Assembly: GCA_020796225.1 (NCBI GenBank)
Contig: CM036753.1
Location: 86,523,203 to 86,587,202, forward strand
Reading direction: 5' to 3'
DNA: 64,000 nucleotides
Origin: Arion vulgaris
Taxonomy: Eukaryota > Mollusca > Gastropoda > Stylommatophora > Arionidae
The notes under the pieces: generated by a model
Told to the model about the DNA's origin: nothing
Databases searched by the model: none
What the model saw: only the letters and a program-made list of their open reading frames with translations
Translations under genes and position numbers: made by a program
Shown: positions 25,701-40,700 of the stretch, one piece after another
Layout: the number at the start of each line of letters is the position of its first letter
How positions within the stretch are numbered: the stretch's first letter is position 1

Positions 25701-28700
25701 TTAACTGTTACCTTGTTCTTAAATAAACTAATAGCTTTTACAATTTGCTGTTTATTTTATGAATTTCAAGGGTGAGCGGGGAAACAGGGAGGGAATACGT
25801 GTTGAGTTCAGGTTTGTTTAATATGTGTAAAAAATACATTTGATCAGCTGTGCCACAGAGACGATGGGGACAATCGTATCCTGTGTAGATGTTTGTTCAG
25901 TCTGTTATGTCATATCCTGAGTCGGAAGATGATAGTCTGTCCTTGTCTGTTGAGTGTGTGGTAGTCAAGGTTCTTTTCTAATGTCCACGATAGCTCTTTT
26001 TTTCTTCAAAGTATGTGATTTTGTATTCTACTTGTTCCCCTTCTGCAAGTTTGCCATCACGTTACCTGGCACTCCACAGTGTGTTGGACTCACAGGAGTG
26101 TAACTCTCTTGCTGAGCTTTTCAGGGATGGGATTTACTCTGAGGGCCTGCAGGACAGATAGTGCATCTGTGAAAACACCACTTGTTGGCAGTCAGAGTTG
26201 GTTTTGTTGATCATGATTGTGACCTCCAGTAGTGCTTGAACCTCTGCTGTGTAGTTTGAACAAAATGTACCAGTTGAAATTACCTTGTCTCTAGTTGTTG
26301 GGATATGTAATAAAGATACCCACACTCCATTCTTAATTGCATGATTTTTCGCCAGAGTGGCTACCGGGGCCCAAATTTGGTGTGTAAAGAATAGAACCAC
26401 TGTTACCTGCCACGCATGTCATAAGAGTCAACTTAGGAGGTTTGACTGAAATCGTATGCACGTGTCCGCTAGGGAATGCTAACCCGAAACAAATGCTTGC
26501 AAAAAACGAATGCACCAGGCCGTAAGGCGCATAACATGGTGCAACGACCCTTACAATGAGGAATGGGATAACGGATTCTACGGTCGCCAATCTGCCTTGA
26601 GATTTAGCCACGCAGTAAGAATGTCAGACCTACCATCACGAGGGTGGTCAAAACTTACTGTGGAAAGAGGTCAGCACAAACGGGGAAGCAGAAATCATAG
26701 GAATTATATCCTGCAGAACTGCCCCCAGTATGCAGACTTGAGAAGAAAGAGGTGGTCCACTTACACTAGTGTCCAAGACAAACTGTATGGCGTGGTTGAT
26801 AATCTGAGGCAGATGGCTGCCTTTATTAGAGAATCCTAAATCCTAATGTAGTGAGAATGCAGAAGATGAATTGCATGATTTGGTATGATTAATTAGATTT
26901 TTCTTTCTGTTCCTTTCCTCACCGTATTTCATAGTCTGAATATTTATCCATTACTTGCCATCTTTTGTTCATTTCTAGGATATTGTTGCTAACCATTTCA
27001 TTTAACTACATTGGGTATATTACAGAGTATGCTCTTTCATGTCATTCAAACACATTTCCCTATCACACATTAGGACACTATTAAACTCACTGGAAAATGT
27101 GGTCAAATTTAGGAAAAGATAGATGCGTCATGAAGAGAATATCAAAACAGTTATGGTGGCTGCAGTCTAAAGCATTGATGGCCAATTCTGCTTCCTGTTT
27201 TACCTTGAAATGAAATAAAACAAAGGAGAATTAATACGATATTAAGTGTAAATTTAAACATGTTATGTTATGTTATGTTATGCGATCGACGTCATGGCAC
27301 ATTGGGCATTCCCATTCGTGCTCTGTCCTCCGCTGCAGCAGCCATCCCAAAGTCCATTTGCTCACAGTACCCATGAGAAGTTGATTACTATATCTTCTCT
27401 CTACCACGAAGACGACACTGTCTGGCATGTCCAAACGTAACACCTAATTCTCGAACTCGCTCCAGTGTCTGAGACCCGCCCATGTCACACAATTGAGAGC
27501 GTATCGCATTGATGATATCGGCTCTGTCCATGCTTCTGCCCACTTGAGTCGGGGCACTGTTTGCAAGAGAGTCAGCACGCTCGTTACCCCACAGTCCAGC
27601 ATGTCCAGGCGTGTACAGCCAAGTCATTTTCTTGAGATGTGATCTCCGAATGCTGTTCACCCATTCCACCCGCATACTTCCAGATGCAATCAGTTGAAGC
27701 ATACTCATCGAGTCTGATATGATGATCGTATATGGGTAACCTGTTGCTCAGCCACCCATGACAGAGCCCTGAGGCAGCGGTGATCTCCATAGTCATGCTC
27801 GATGTCGTTGTCTCGAAAGCCCCGCAGTCCTCATGAAGTGTGCACTGCTTCACAGTGCTGAGTAAGCCCACGATGATCTGGTGCCACGCTGACAGAGCCA
27901 TCGGTGTAGATAATGATATCACCTGGGTGGGAGTGCTGATCCACGAGTGCAAGAATTTCTGCATTGACGACGCCTGGGGCCCATTCTCTACAGCGGTGTC
28001 CAAGTGTGCTGATAACCCTGGCGTAAGCAGTCATATCCTCTGATATAGGCATCCATTCGTCACCGTGCCTCAGCTCATCTAGAGTACAGACCTGTTTAAT
28101 AATATCCTCTGCCTCGACCATCCAGGATCGACCTCTCTTCAATCGCCTTCCTTGTTCTCATTTATGGATTTGTGCAGAGGATGATTTGTGTCCGCAGAAA
28201 CTCTCAGATACGCTTATACCTGTGCGACTTTGTGTCTCGTGGCCATCGTTGGCAATCCAAGGACATAGCGCATTGCCTCACAAGAAGTGTCACGTGTGCA
28301 ACCGAGTATAAGCCTCATCGCTCATTTTGGATCCTTTCTAACTTATCCAGCGATGTTCTGCTTACTGTTAGAAGACCAAGGCCATAGTCCACCACGCCAG
28401 CACTAGTCCTTGATAAAGAAAGAGTAGTAGGCGTTGCTCAATATCCGCCTCCGCCATAACTTTGAGAGCGGTTAGCCCTTTTCTTGCCTTTATGATTACG
28501 CTCTCAACATGGCTCTTAAATGACAGGCTTCTGTCAACTGTTATTCCAAGATACTTTAGTGTTTCGGTTCTGTCAATGTCTTTGTTACACATGCTGACAA
28601 CCGGGTAGGTGTCTTTACTATGTGAGTGTTAAGAGAGAACCATGTTAGAGAGGCCTTTGCTGGTTTCACATTCGCTCAATTCATTGCACCAGTCACCAAT

Positions 28701-31700
28701 CCTATCAGCTCACACTGTAATGCAGATGCGATCTCATTTCTGTCCTTGCCCATGCGATCACCAGAATATCATCGGCGCATTTACATTGTTCTGCCAACTC
28801 CGACCCTTGGGGCTGGTTACCCGACGGTGTATACATTGAACAGGACTGGCGAGAGTGGTGATCCCTGGGGAAGGCTCATTAGGACCTGTTGTGGTTGTGA
28901 TGCCTATGAACCGCAACGCATTGATAACGTGCGCTCAAAAAGTGCAGCAGCAATCCACTTGACCAAGCGTGTTTCCACCTGCATATCCATCAATAACTGC
29001 ATAAGTAAGGTGTAAGAGACATTGTTATATGCGTCCTGCAAATCAATGGTGCTGCCGCTTTCCATCCCCATCTGAAACCCTCATACGCATCATATGCAAA
29101 GACCGCTGCATTGCACCAGGTGTCCTTTCCTGGGCGATAGCCGAGAGTGGAGGGAAAAGACCATTTGTCTCCATTATATTTGAAACTCTACGAGCTATGA
29201 ATTTTTCAAGCAGTTTGCTGACAGTGTTTTGCAAGGTAATAATTATATATCCATTTGTGCCTGTGAGATCTTTTCCAGGCTTAGGCAAGGGTCTCAGATA
29301 GCTGTGCAGCCAATCGTCAGGAATAGTGCCAGTATGGATACTTTTATTGAAAATCTTGCATAATTCAGCAAGATCTTTGTCCTCCAGACATTTTATGTGA
29401 CTGTACTGAACACCATCAGGACCAGGCGCTGTATCAGAGCATGTCTTTAGTATTGATTTGATATTATCGACAGAAATGTATTCTATATTGTCGTCCATGA
29501 CAGTCTGCCTCTCATGCGAATGGTATACGATCTGCTGCATCCTTTTACGTTCCTCTCTGTCTTTCTTTTCTGTCTGGAGAATAAAGTTATGCAAGAACGC
29601 CTCACCCTCTCCTCATCTGTCCTCAAAATTACTCCACTGTCCAGATTCAGATTAGGCATTGAAAAGGTCTCGCCGCCATTCATGCTGCTGTGTGCAATCT
29701 CCAGAATTTTGCGAGTGATTGCTCGTTCCGATTTCAACGCAGAATTTCTCCCATATAGTGTGCTTGGCTTCTCTTGCAATCTGCTTGAAATGTATAGCCA
29801 GACTGTTCTTTCTTTCTGTCAGGGCACTTCCACGCCTCGAGAGATTTTGTGATTTTCTGGCTTTTTCCCACGCTTTGGTCGCCATCCTTTTTCCGCCCAT
29901 GCCTGTGCAACTTCAGGTGTCCACCATGGTGGTTGCTGGAAAGAAGTTCTTGTTTTAATTGGAACAATGTACTTTAGCCGCAGCTGACTGATGACATTAG
30001 GTTGGTGTCTGTCATAGTGGAAAGTCGAAGCACGATTTTGAGTTCTCATCTTAGCTGATTTTTTTACCAGTATTGCACAAGGTAGATGATCACTGCCATG
30101 GTGTCCGAGAACATCCCAGCGGCACAAAGCATTCAACTCTGGGGACACCAGAGCGAGATCAAGTACACTATCTGTGTCCCCCTGTCGGTCAGGTAGACGT
30201 GTTGGCCTGCCATCATTCAGACAGACTAAGTCCGTCTCAGTTAATACCTCTTCCAGTGCCTCACCCTGCTCATTAACAATACTATTGCCCCACAGCTTTC
30301 CCCTGGCGTTGAAATCACCGCACATAATGACACTTGATGGAGCCTGAAGACAGATTGCTTGTAATATCTTCCACCTGTCTTTGTCCATTTTGTGATTGCA
30401 GGCATAAATATTAACAAGTGTGAACTTTTTTGGTGCGGTAATTGTTACTGCCTGGACCTGCACGTCGCAGAGTTCCATGCAGACGTGTCCATCTCCGAGG
30501 CCTGGAGATCTTTCCTGACCAGGACTGTTTGACCCAAATGAGTGTCATTCGGAAAGCGCTGAAACCCGCGAATTTCAATCTATCCGTCTGTGTAGACGAG
30601 TCTCTTGGAGCGCAATTATGTCTGCTTCATAAATAAGTTTCTCCAAGACAGGACCTCGTTGACGGACACTCCTGCAGTTCCAGTAAAGGATACGGATGTG
30701 TTTTAACCCAAGTCTCTCGGTTTTTGGCCTACTTTTCCTGACACCAGAGCGCCTCTTCCTCTTCGCCTTCCAAGTTGTCCTCTTTTCCTGTTTTTCTTGG
30801 TAGTTCTGCTGCATCGGTTCTCAGCACAGATGCACGTACTCCGTAGCTCGCAGGATCGATTAGTTTTGTTTGGTTACTCATGGTTAGTTGATGATATGAT
30901 GAGGGTAAAATACGGTCGACCCAGTGGTGCCCTCACGCTGGGGAAGGGGTCAGGGGCATGCTGCCCATCAGCCAGATGTCGCCCATTGAAAGCCTGACTG
31001 CCTCCGTTACCACTGTGCCTCTCCACAGCCATGCAGCTCTTTGGTACGGAGGATACACCTTGAGCTTGAGTTTTGTGTTGTAGTCACGTCACAACTATTG
31101 TTCCGGCCGCCTCTGTGTCCACGTTACATTTTCACAGTAAACGCGATTTCAACAGGAAAGACCTGTCCTCTAATTTTGTCCGTCTCCAGGCATCCCTGGA
31201 CAACACTCTGCTACAAAGTGTGCTGATATGTTTCATCTGCACAGACACACTACAGGTACGCCATGTACAGGTCCAGTCCGTGTCCTTGACCTTCCTGCCG
31301 ACTGGAACGTTAACGCGTGATGCTTTTGAAGCTTGAAGTCGCTCGTTAAAAGCACTTAATATTGCTATCGTAACTGTTCGCTGGTAACACACGATCTTAT
31401 TTTCTATTTACTATCACACAAATGATGAATTTAATAACACTTTTAAAATCACTTGAATTCCTTCACTATATATTAACGCGACGACAACTTGTATATATAT
31501 AAATACTCCGTTTTGAATTTTCACAATCAGATTAATTTGGAAACTTTCAGAAAAAACGATAACACTCCAGCACACTGGGCACTGAACTCATGATCAAAAA
31601 ATTTAAACAAATTTAAACAAACAAGTATAACAACATTATACATACAACAATTTTTCATGTAACTGTCTCTTGTTCTGATACAGGATTTGATTTTAGCCAA

Positions 31701-34700
31701 TTACTTTATTCAACTGTTTATTCTTAAATAACATATCAGTTACAATATATAGTAAAAGAATGTGTGTGCATGTGTATATATATACATTCATAGATATATC
31801 CTTAATGAAAATTAATTGTAACAAACTGAATAGAGTTTTCCCTTCAAAATTGGTATTATGAATCACACTAATATACTCACATTAATACATAATATGACCA
31901 CATCAGCTTTTGAGCACCAATCTGATATGATCTGGCATGAAATCCACTAATTTTGAACAATCTTTACAAAATTTGAATTAGAGCTAGAACCAGTTTTGCT
32001 TTGTCATACAGTCCATTCCATGAAGACCACACATTCTAAATGGTGATTAACCGTTGCAAATTCCATGACCAGCCCAATACATTCATATGATTACTAAATA
32101 TTGACAAAATTCTCCACAATTTTCGAAGTGTGGCACTTGGTCAGATCCTGACAATGAAACTTTTATTCAATCTTCTTTAGTACAATTTTTGAAAATTAAT
32201 CCCCTATTGTAGCAAATCTATTTAATTATTTACGTCAGGTTTTTTTTCCTCACAGGTCATCCCACTTTCTAAACAACTTCCAAGAGTCATCTGCAAACCA
32301 TAGAAGAACTAACTTCTATTTCTTTCTCTCCCAAATTTAACGTCTTCCTCTTGCGATCACATTTTCTTTTTGCATTTTGACGAAATAGGCTGTTTCCTTT
32401 TGGATTGCCACCTGACACCTATTGTTCTTGTATTTTCTAATATGTCTTGTCTGTGTGTTTGTGTACAGTAATGATCCTGGTGTGCTTTCTGGGAGTCACG
32501 TTCATCTCACAAAACAACTGAATGACACATAGTTAAAACAGTATCATTCCAAACCATTAAAAAGTTTAATGCAAGCTTGATGGATGCAACAACTGCATAT
32601 GCCCGATTATTATATAATCTTATTCACAAACATAGATAAAATATCCATTTACAAACCAACAAATAAATTGGACAAAAACATGATAATCAATGAAAAAATC
32701 AGATCTGCTTCAATTAATTAGCAATTTTCATAAATTCAAATCAATTTTAGTTAGCACTAAAACAAAATAAATTCGAACAAGTGTTTTAGTGAATGTTCCA
32801 TATACATACCCTGGCAAAGACAGATGATGTTAACATGTAGGCAAGGTTGAAATAACCAGTGCGATCAATAAAGACACAATGACCCACATTTCTGAACTCA
32901 TCAGACGTAGGTTGTGTCTTGTCATGTTTGTCTTCAAACAAAGATGGCGGTTCCAATATCCAGTCTGCTCTTGCTGAAAGTTATAACAAAAGTTTAGAAA
33001 TTGAAAATGCAAAATTGATAAAATTTTGTCAATCTAAATATAAAAACTGAGTCTAAGTATCTAGGTAATATGTGCCTGTACTACATGCACAGGAGCCTAT
33101 GAACTGAGGCGCAACATATTCTCTGCGCAAATCAAACATATCACAAAGAGTGATTAAGTTAGTTGATAAGAATGAACGTAAACAATTGTAACATTTAAAT
33201 ATCTACACTCCTGATACTCAATCACACAAGAACTGTGGACCTCAAAGATAACAAGAGGCGCGAACAACATGTTAATGAATCCACACAAAAAGCAAGTTCT
33301 AGAAATATCTCCTTATCCTGACACTGTGAGGCAAAACAGGATTGAAGAAAAGATAGAATTGATCCACCCAAACAGATATGATATAAATGGAGTAGATAAA
33401 AGACAATGTAGTGATCTTGTGTTGTGTGCTTGTAATCAGAATTAAAATACCAAATCTTTGAAACTGATATATTACAAATACATCATTCTCTGGAAAATAA
33501 ATAGCATGTTTCTTGCAAGTTTACACAAACTAAAGAAATGATGTTAATTATTTTACTAAACATCTTCAATCTACATCTATGATTGTAAATTGCCAACATT
33601 TATAAATATGGTCTAAACCGTAATACGGTTCTTCTTCATGTCACAGTTTACAGATAAGGCATTGTTTACTTTCTGTATGCATACTGAGTGACTCAAGAAA
33701 TATGCTAAGAAAATTCGACTAGCAGCATAAGGCAGGATTGAGTATTACATTGAGCACATCTTGCATGAATGATATAACCTTCACTTTTTTGCCAGCCATG
33801 CAGGAGTACAGAGCAATGAACAAGCAGATCCCTGGCTGATACAGCTGTGGTTGAAAATGGATAGTTCAGATATCAATACCATAAGAGAAGCAGGTCATAC
33901 AGATAATTTGGAAAAAATGCATAAATCTGCATTCCTATCTAGAATGAAGGAGATTAGAGTGAAAATAGGAACTACCACACACAAACACTTTGTTAGAGAC
34001 ACAAGACATTTGATTAATCAACACCGAATGGGATATTTAGGGAGGAGATCTGATCATATATGGACCTATCCAGAGTATTGTGATAATGATCCTCACTAAT
34101 CACTATCCCTCTACCTATGGTATTTCATGTCAATCTGCACTCATTTTTCTATCCACCATTATACTTCCTGCAAATATTATCATCTCAGTATTCACAGTTA
34201 CAGCATACTTAATCTGTGCTTGTACATATTATAACAATAACTTACACAAGTTAATCAGAGTAGTCCTTAGAACTTGATAGCTGTTCATGGTCTTATTCAG
34301 TTTCTTGGTAATTAAGAGGTACACAACATATGCAGTCAAGAGGTAACTTGTAAAAGTCCCCAAACCCTTGAAAAAGTACAAAAAGAAAAGCAATTAATAA
34401 TGAATCAACATGTTCAAAAAAATTAATGAAGGTAGCAGCATCAAATCTATGTTTCCAAAGCTTTTGATGGTAGTTGATTACAGCTTGTGCCAACTAGGAA
34501 AACAGATAGGCTATGCTGGCAAATATAGATAGAAGATAATGATCAAATTAGCTTCATGGCACGCAGGAAAACAATTCTTAAATTGCACTTGGTAAAAGAA
34601 GTGGAATTCCATTATAACTTTCATCACTCTACAGTTATACAGAATGTGAATGATGACCATAAGCAAAAGCAAGCCACAAATGATTATCTGATATTTGTTG

Positions 34701-37700
34701 TACAAATCTTGTCTTTGTTTTAGAATTTATTCTTATTTTGACATAACTAACACACTACAGTTCAATTTCAACCTAAGGATCATTTTATTCTTACAATATA
34801 TAGATATCGACAAATAGCATACTAGTTCATAGAATTAGCAGTCAAACTCATTGGCTATTGTTCTCTCACACCTGTACAATTTTAAGTTAAATGTTTATTT
34901 GTTGACTTTCTGATCATCTATAACACAAACTGCACAATATTCATAAAACTAATTCATTTCAGCAGAATTTATCCATATAATAGAGCTGTTACTCTCTATC
35001 TCTACACATGTAAATTTATATATATGTATATATATTTATATATATATATAGTGTGTGCACGGCACCAATGGTTACCTGTAACAGTCCTCTTTGACGCAGC
35101 CAGACCTTCATAAGCATAATTCCATGACTCAATCCTTCAGATCCTTTCAACATTTTCCCAATAAAATGGTCATTAGCTGACATACACATATCATGTAGAA
35201 TACTGGAGTTGTAATAAGGTGTCGCAGGCAGGGATGCAGAATCTAAACAAAATTTATTCGAAATATGTTTATGTTAGTTAGCATAGCAATCAAAATTTCC
35301 AATCTTCAATATTTGCAAAACCTAATAAATTTTACTTAATGTCAAATTTCAGAATACAAAAGTTGAACAATGTATGCTCAAACATTATAACTTAAATTAT
35401 ATGAAGTATCTTTCTCATTAGATTTGAAATTCTTTAGTTTGCAGCTTAATATAATTCAAGACAGTCACTGTGAATCATTATGAAATCACTATTATTAGGA
35501 AAAGAACCATTAAGAGATTAATAAACAAGAACCAGATATAGAAAATTTGTTGACAAAAGACCGAAGATAATTTCAACAACACTTTGACATAGAGATAACA
35601 CCAGTTATCTTCTAAAATCAAAAATTGAATAATATCAGTTTATAGGAACTGGAAATAATCTGACTTTAGTACAAGTGACTTTAATTTTAACTAAGTAAAA
35701 ACACTGGTCTACGCCAGTCACCTAGACAGTAAATGAAAATACATACCAAAGTCTTCTTGTTTGGCATCAACTTCTTCTTTGCCAAAGAACCACTTGGGAC
35801 GAACATTGTTCTTGGAAACATGAAAACGAGACAGTTTGAATGTATCTTTCTCTGGAACTGCATGCAAGCAGAACTGAACACTTTTGGAATCATGACCTTT
35901 TAGAGGAAATAAGAAGTATTACAACTGAGGAAGTGTGTTATAAAAATATATATATTAACATATAAGTGTGATGCATACTTTAATACGGAGACCCGCTGTA
36001 GCGTAGTTGTTAGTGAACTCGCTTCTCAAAGGCTGGTGGTCTGGGCTCAGCTCCGCAATGCGCGTGGAATTTTCCGACCACGGCGGCTCTCAGGTCAACC
36101 CAGCGTCAACTGGGTACCAGACATGCTCTGGGAAAGTAAAGGCGGCCGGCGTGATGCTGACCACATCACCCATCGTGTGCCGACGGTCAAAGAAAAATAC
36201 AGGCCTAACACTGTATTGACCGGAGAGCCGCTGTAGCGTAGTTGTTAGTGAACTCGCTTGGCAAGGCTGGTGGTCTGGTTCAGCTCCGCAATGCGGCGTG
36301 AATTTTTCCCACCAACGGCTCTCAGGTCGACCCAGCCTCAACTGGGTACCAGACATGCTCTGGGAAAGTAAAGGCGGCCGGCGTGATGCTGACTACATCA
36401 CCCATCGTGTGCCGACGGTCAATGAAAAATACAGGCCTACCACTGTATTGACCTATATACCACGAGGTATGAAAGGGTTCCTTTTACTGTATTGACCTAT
36501 ACACCACGAGGTATGAAAGGGTTCCTTTACTTACTTTTACACTTTAATATAAAAAAAGAACTCGGTGTCTAGTTGTATATTCTTAATGATTTCCAAACAA
36601 ATGAACTGATACAGTGAACAATATAATAATGTTCTCTATAATATACATCTATATTGTATTATATGGCGTGAATTGGTGTTGGGGCACACAAGGGAAGCAA
36701 AGAATAGCACCACTGCGACCTACAAGGCATGTTGTAAGAGGCGACTGATGTAGGACCTAGGAAGCTACCCTAGTAAATAAAAAGCATTGCCAGAAATCGG
36801 ATGTGCTGGCCTACTTATAGGTGCATAACTGGCACAATGCACAATCACTCTTAGGCTCAGACCACACACAAATCACACGGAGTAGTTAACAAGTGGTCGG
36901 TATGGAGAGTTTGAAGAAGAAGAAAGAAGTATTATAAGAAATGTCATGAGAAATACAGGTTAAAAATGTAATTGACATGTGGCCACAGAGGAATGTATTT
37001 TGTCTGACAAGAATATGGCAGCATTTCACAAAGCCATCATTACCATCTGAAGGAAACAATGGGAAATTGTATCTTGAAATTAATCTGATGATTACAGATA
37101 TCACCAGAGATGATGTTACTGTGTATACGGATGGATCCATGCAGCTGGGTGAGAAATCTGACACAGGTTTTTTAATTTATGTGATATGGTCCATTTATAA
37201 AGTTATTTTGTACATCTGTCCAAACAAATGAAATATAGAGATTTAGTCTTACTATCAGCACCAACAGAGATCAACAATATAAAGAAGAGCTGGAGGGAGC
37301 TGCAGGAGATAGGAAGACTTGGCATGAGTTGGTTGAGAGCCTATGTCCCAATCTGGGTTAAAATGGCAGAGAGAGAGACAAATCAGCACCAAGCAAATCA
37401 ATCACATTTGGCAAAATGTTCGTAGAGGATTTTCACCACTAACCATACATCATGTAAAGGAATAAAGTCTTCACGAAGTGGACCATTTTTCCTACTTGTA
37501 TAATCAGCACTGAGATCATCAGAAAGGTTGCTAGAACTTATTTCAGAAGGCTACATAATAAAATATGGGATTGTAGCAGAATCTGCCCAGACAGTTTCCA
37601 TACGACCATTCAGATCTGATACCAACAAGTAGTAGCATGTCCTTTGCAGAACATCACTTTTATCACAGCCTGCCTGAAAAACTCTGCCTCTAGCAAGTTC

Positions 37701-40700
37701 CCCCGCCTTGTCTTCTGGGTTTTGTGTGGATATATTGTCCAGCACAGTCCAAACTTTATGGTAATAAGGATCTTACAGCCTTGCTTTGACAGTGCCACTC
37801 AATATATTGGATATAGATGGGAATGTTAAAGTCACCCAACCAACATCTGTTGGAAGATGACATGGCAACAGATAATGCAATTGTGCTGATACACTAAGTA
37901 TTTGAAATCAAAAGGGACATGAGTAGCAAGAGTCACCATATAGGATTAATGAGTAACATGTATAACCTGTGAGACACAGGCACCATTCTCTGAAAGAGAT
38001 TTAGTACCTATGGGTCTGATAAAGTACTGTGAAATCAGTTCTGCAAACCAACAACTGCATTATCCTGTGTATGAGACTGAACAGTAATCTTCAACAAATA
38101 ATTCTACTGATTAAATATGATGTACCTTTCATCCTAACCAGCAGAATAGGTTTGTGAGGGTTGCCCATGTAGTAACTGAATTTCAGATCTTCAATTACTT
38201 TTTCTTACCAAGTGAGAAGCAATGCTTGAAAGGTACAGTGCTCTCTTTCGTGTGTACCGCTGATTCAAGTAGTCTTTAGGGTTGAAACTTTCCTGAAACA
38301 ATAAATCATTCCATGGTGTTACTATGTAAAAGAATTATTGCATTTATATATTAAACTTTGATCAGTGTTCTATATTTATTCTTCTTTCATGTCTTCCTTA
38401 ACCTTGAAGGCCATTAAAGTGTAGTGGTTAGTGTATTTGCTTCTTTCGCATGTGGTCCCATGATCAAATTCCACAGTTGGGAGTGGGATTATTTCCTACT
38501 GCAACAGATCTCAGGTCAACTCAATCTCAACTGAGTATTACAGAAACAATGAGAAGTAAAGATGGCAGGTGTGATGTTAACCCCATCACTCATCGCGGGC
38601 TTTGGAAAAAGAGGGGGCTTGGTAATGTATTCCCTCATGGTACTTTTTCCTTCGCCTGGCCTGCTATGAATTAAAGTGTAGTTATGACGCCTTTGACTGA
38701 TTTTTGCGTGAAGGCATGCCTTCCTTCTTACAAGTGTCTGTCACCATTCAGGCGTACCTTACTCCAATTTCAAAGGTACTTTAAGTTAGACCATCAAGTA
38801 AACCATCAAAGTATCCTGTAGCCCAACCGTGTTCACACCGAGAATTTTTGCCCCATTATAGCACTGAACTCCAGAATTTCCTCAGTACGTGGTCACTAGC
38901 GTAGACCATTATCAACTTCGCTATTGGTGCCCCCACCTCATAGTATGAAAACTGTTATTCTTAGAAATTCTATATAATTCTCTGTTCATTTTTTCTTACT
39001 TTTAACGTCTCCGTACGTTTTCTTACTTTAACTACAATGGAAGTTCCAGGATCCAATACTGGTCAAGTACAGTTTTGCTAACACATTCATTAAAGTTTAA
39101 CTAGCGGCAGCCATTTATATCCATATATATAAATTATAGATTATGTTTGTTCGTACCACACAGTATATTTTGAAATAGGTGTTTGTCCCATAAATTTCTT
39201 ACCAACTGCACATTATTGATGATGTGGTCAACATTAAATAGTTTGTTCTGAGCAGAACTTTGTCATCCTAACAGTCTTTCTGAATTTCTCTCAGAGTCCA
39301 GGTGTAAATTAAAATAATTTATAATTACAGTACTCCTTGTAGCAAGTATAAACATGCAGCCATTCTGATCACTTGTACAATAGAATCTATAAATCAGCAA
39401 GTCCAGTTTTCTTGCTATATCAATGGTGGCCAAGAAATCAGCCCAATTGGGTTAATAATGCTTAATGATGGTAATGAAAACACACTATCACCAGCACACT
39501 ACCATAAGTGGAATCTCCCGATTCAGAAATTATCTAGTTCTCCTACAAATCTTAGCTTCTTCCCAATAAAGCTATGAACATTTGAAGTCAATATTATTTT
39601 TCTATTCACTTAATTGTGTTTTCTTCTGGAACAAATTTCCATAGTTACATGAGAAACTAAAGTATCTTATATACACTGTATTCATGTAAAATGTTAAGAT
39701 CCTACTATGATTTTCACTGATTATTCATCATCTGTTATTTGACAAGATAAAAAGACTTAACATGAATACACCAAACTGGAACGAGTTTGCCAGGAACAGG
39801 TCCAGCTGGAAGCAAGCTCTGAGGAGAACTAGTGAAACCAGACAACTTGCTGATATAAAATGTGTTAGGAAAAGCAGAAACCCATAAAACCTCCACATGG
39901 ATACTAGATTCATTTTCTCTCAAATTGACAAAGCAGTTTAATCCTACACATGAACTCACACACACAAAAAGAATACCTTCGGTATTTCCAACACTATATC
40001 TGCAACAACATTTGGCTTGACTGCAGTGTCTAAAGCACAACTGCCAATCAGTCGAACATCTGATGGAGACACAAACTGGAAAACTCCTTTTACATGAGCA
40101 GGTTTTTCCATCAAGGGTATCTTTATTGCTTTTGATTCCAACCATTTCTTGTCAGTGATCTATGAGATATGTGCGTACTTGTTATTTTTTAACATGACAA
40201 GAAGATTTTAAAAAAAACTTTCTATGGCAAAATATGAGAAACAAAATAATTGTAAAAATCCATGACAGAATGTTGATATGACTTAAAAATGTCTACATTC
40301 CCCAAATGTATTACAAATGTTCAGTATTTCTCACTGTGCTCATTGATTAAAAAAACCATATACATTTCTTCAAATAAATGTTAACGTAAAGGTGTGATGC
40401 AAAAAGAATTAATAGACAAACCTTATGTACTTTTCCAGATGGTAAACCTTTCAAAGTTTCTGAAAGAGATTCAAAAGCTTTCTCCAGCCGAAATTTTCAA
40501 TTTTAGCTTGACTGAAACTTCCTTCAACAGCTCGGACATCTTTACAAAGAATATGAAATATAAAGTGAACATTATTTCTCTCCATGTATTTAAAAAATTT
40601 AACCAGAATTTTAGAAACAAACAAAATTAACAACTTTTTAGAAGATATTTGTTAACTTTACAAGGTTGACAATTTTCGGATGCACCTGCCATACTTGCGT

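Noticed and set aside
38196..38208. GTAAGA donor-like site inside the NOL6 exon 38126-38292
   Set aside because: No acceptor precedes the second half, and a one-base correction in AAAAA joins both halves in one conserved frame.
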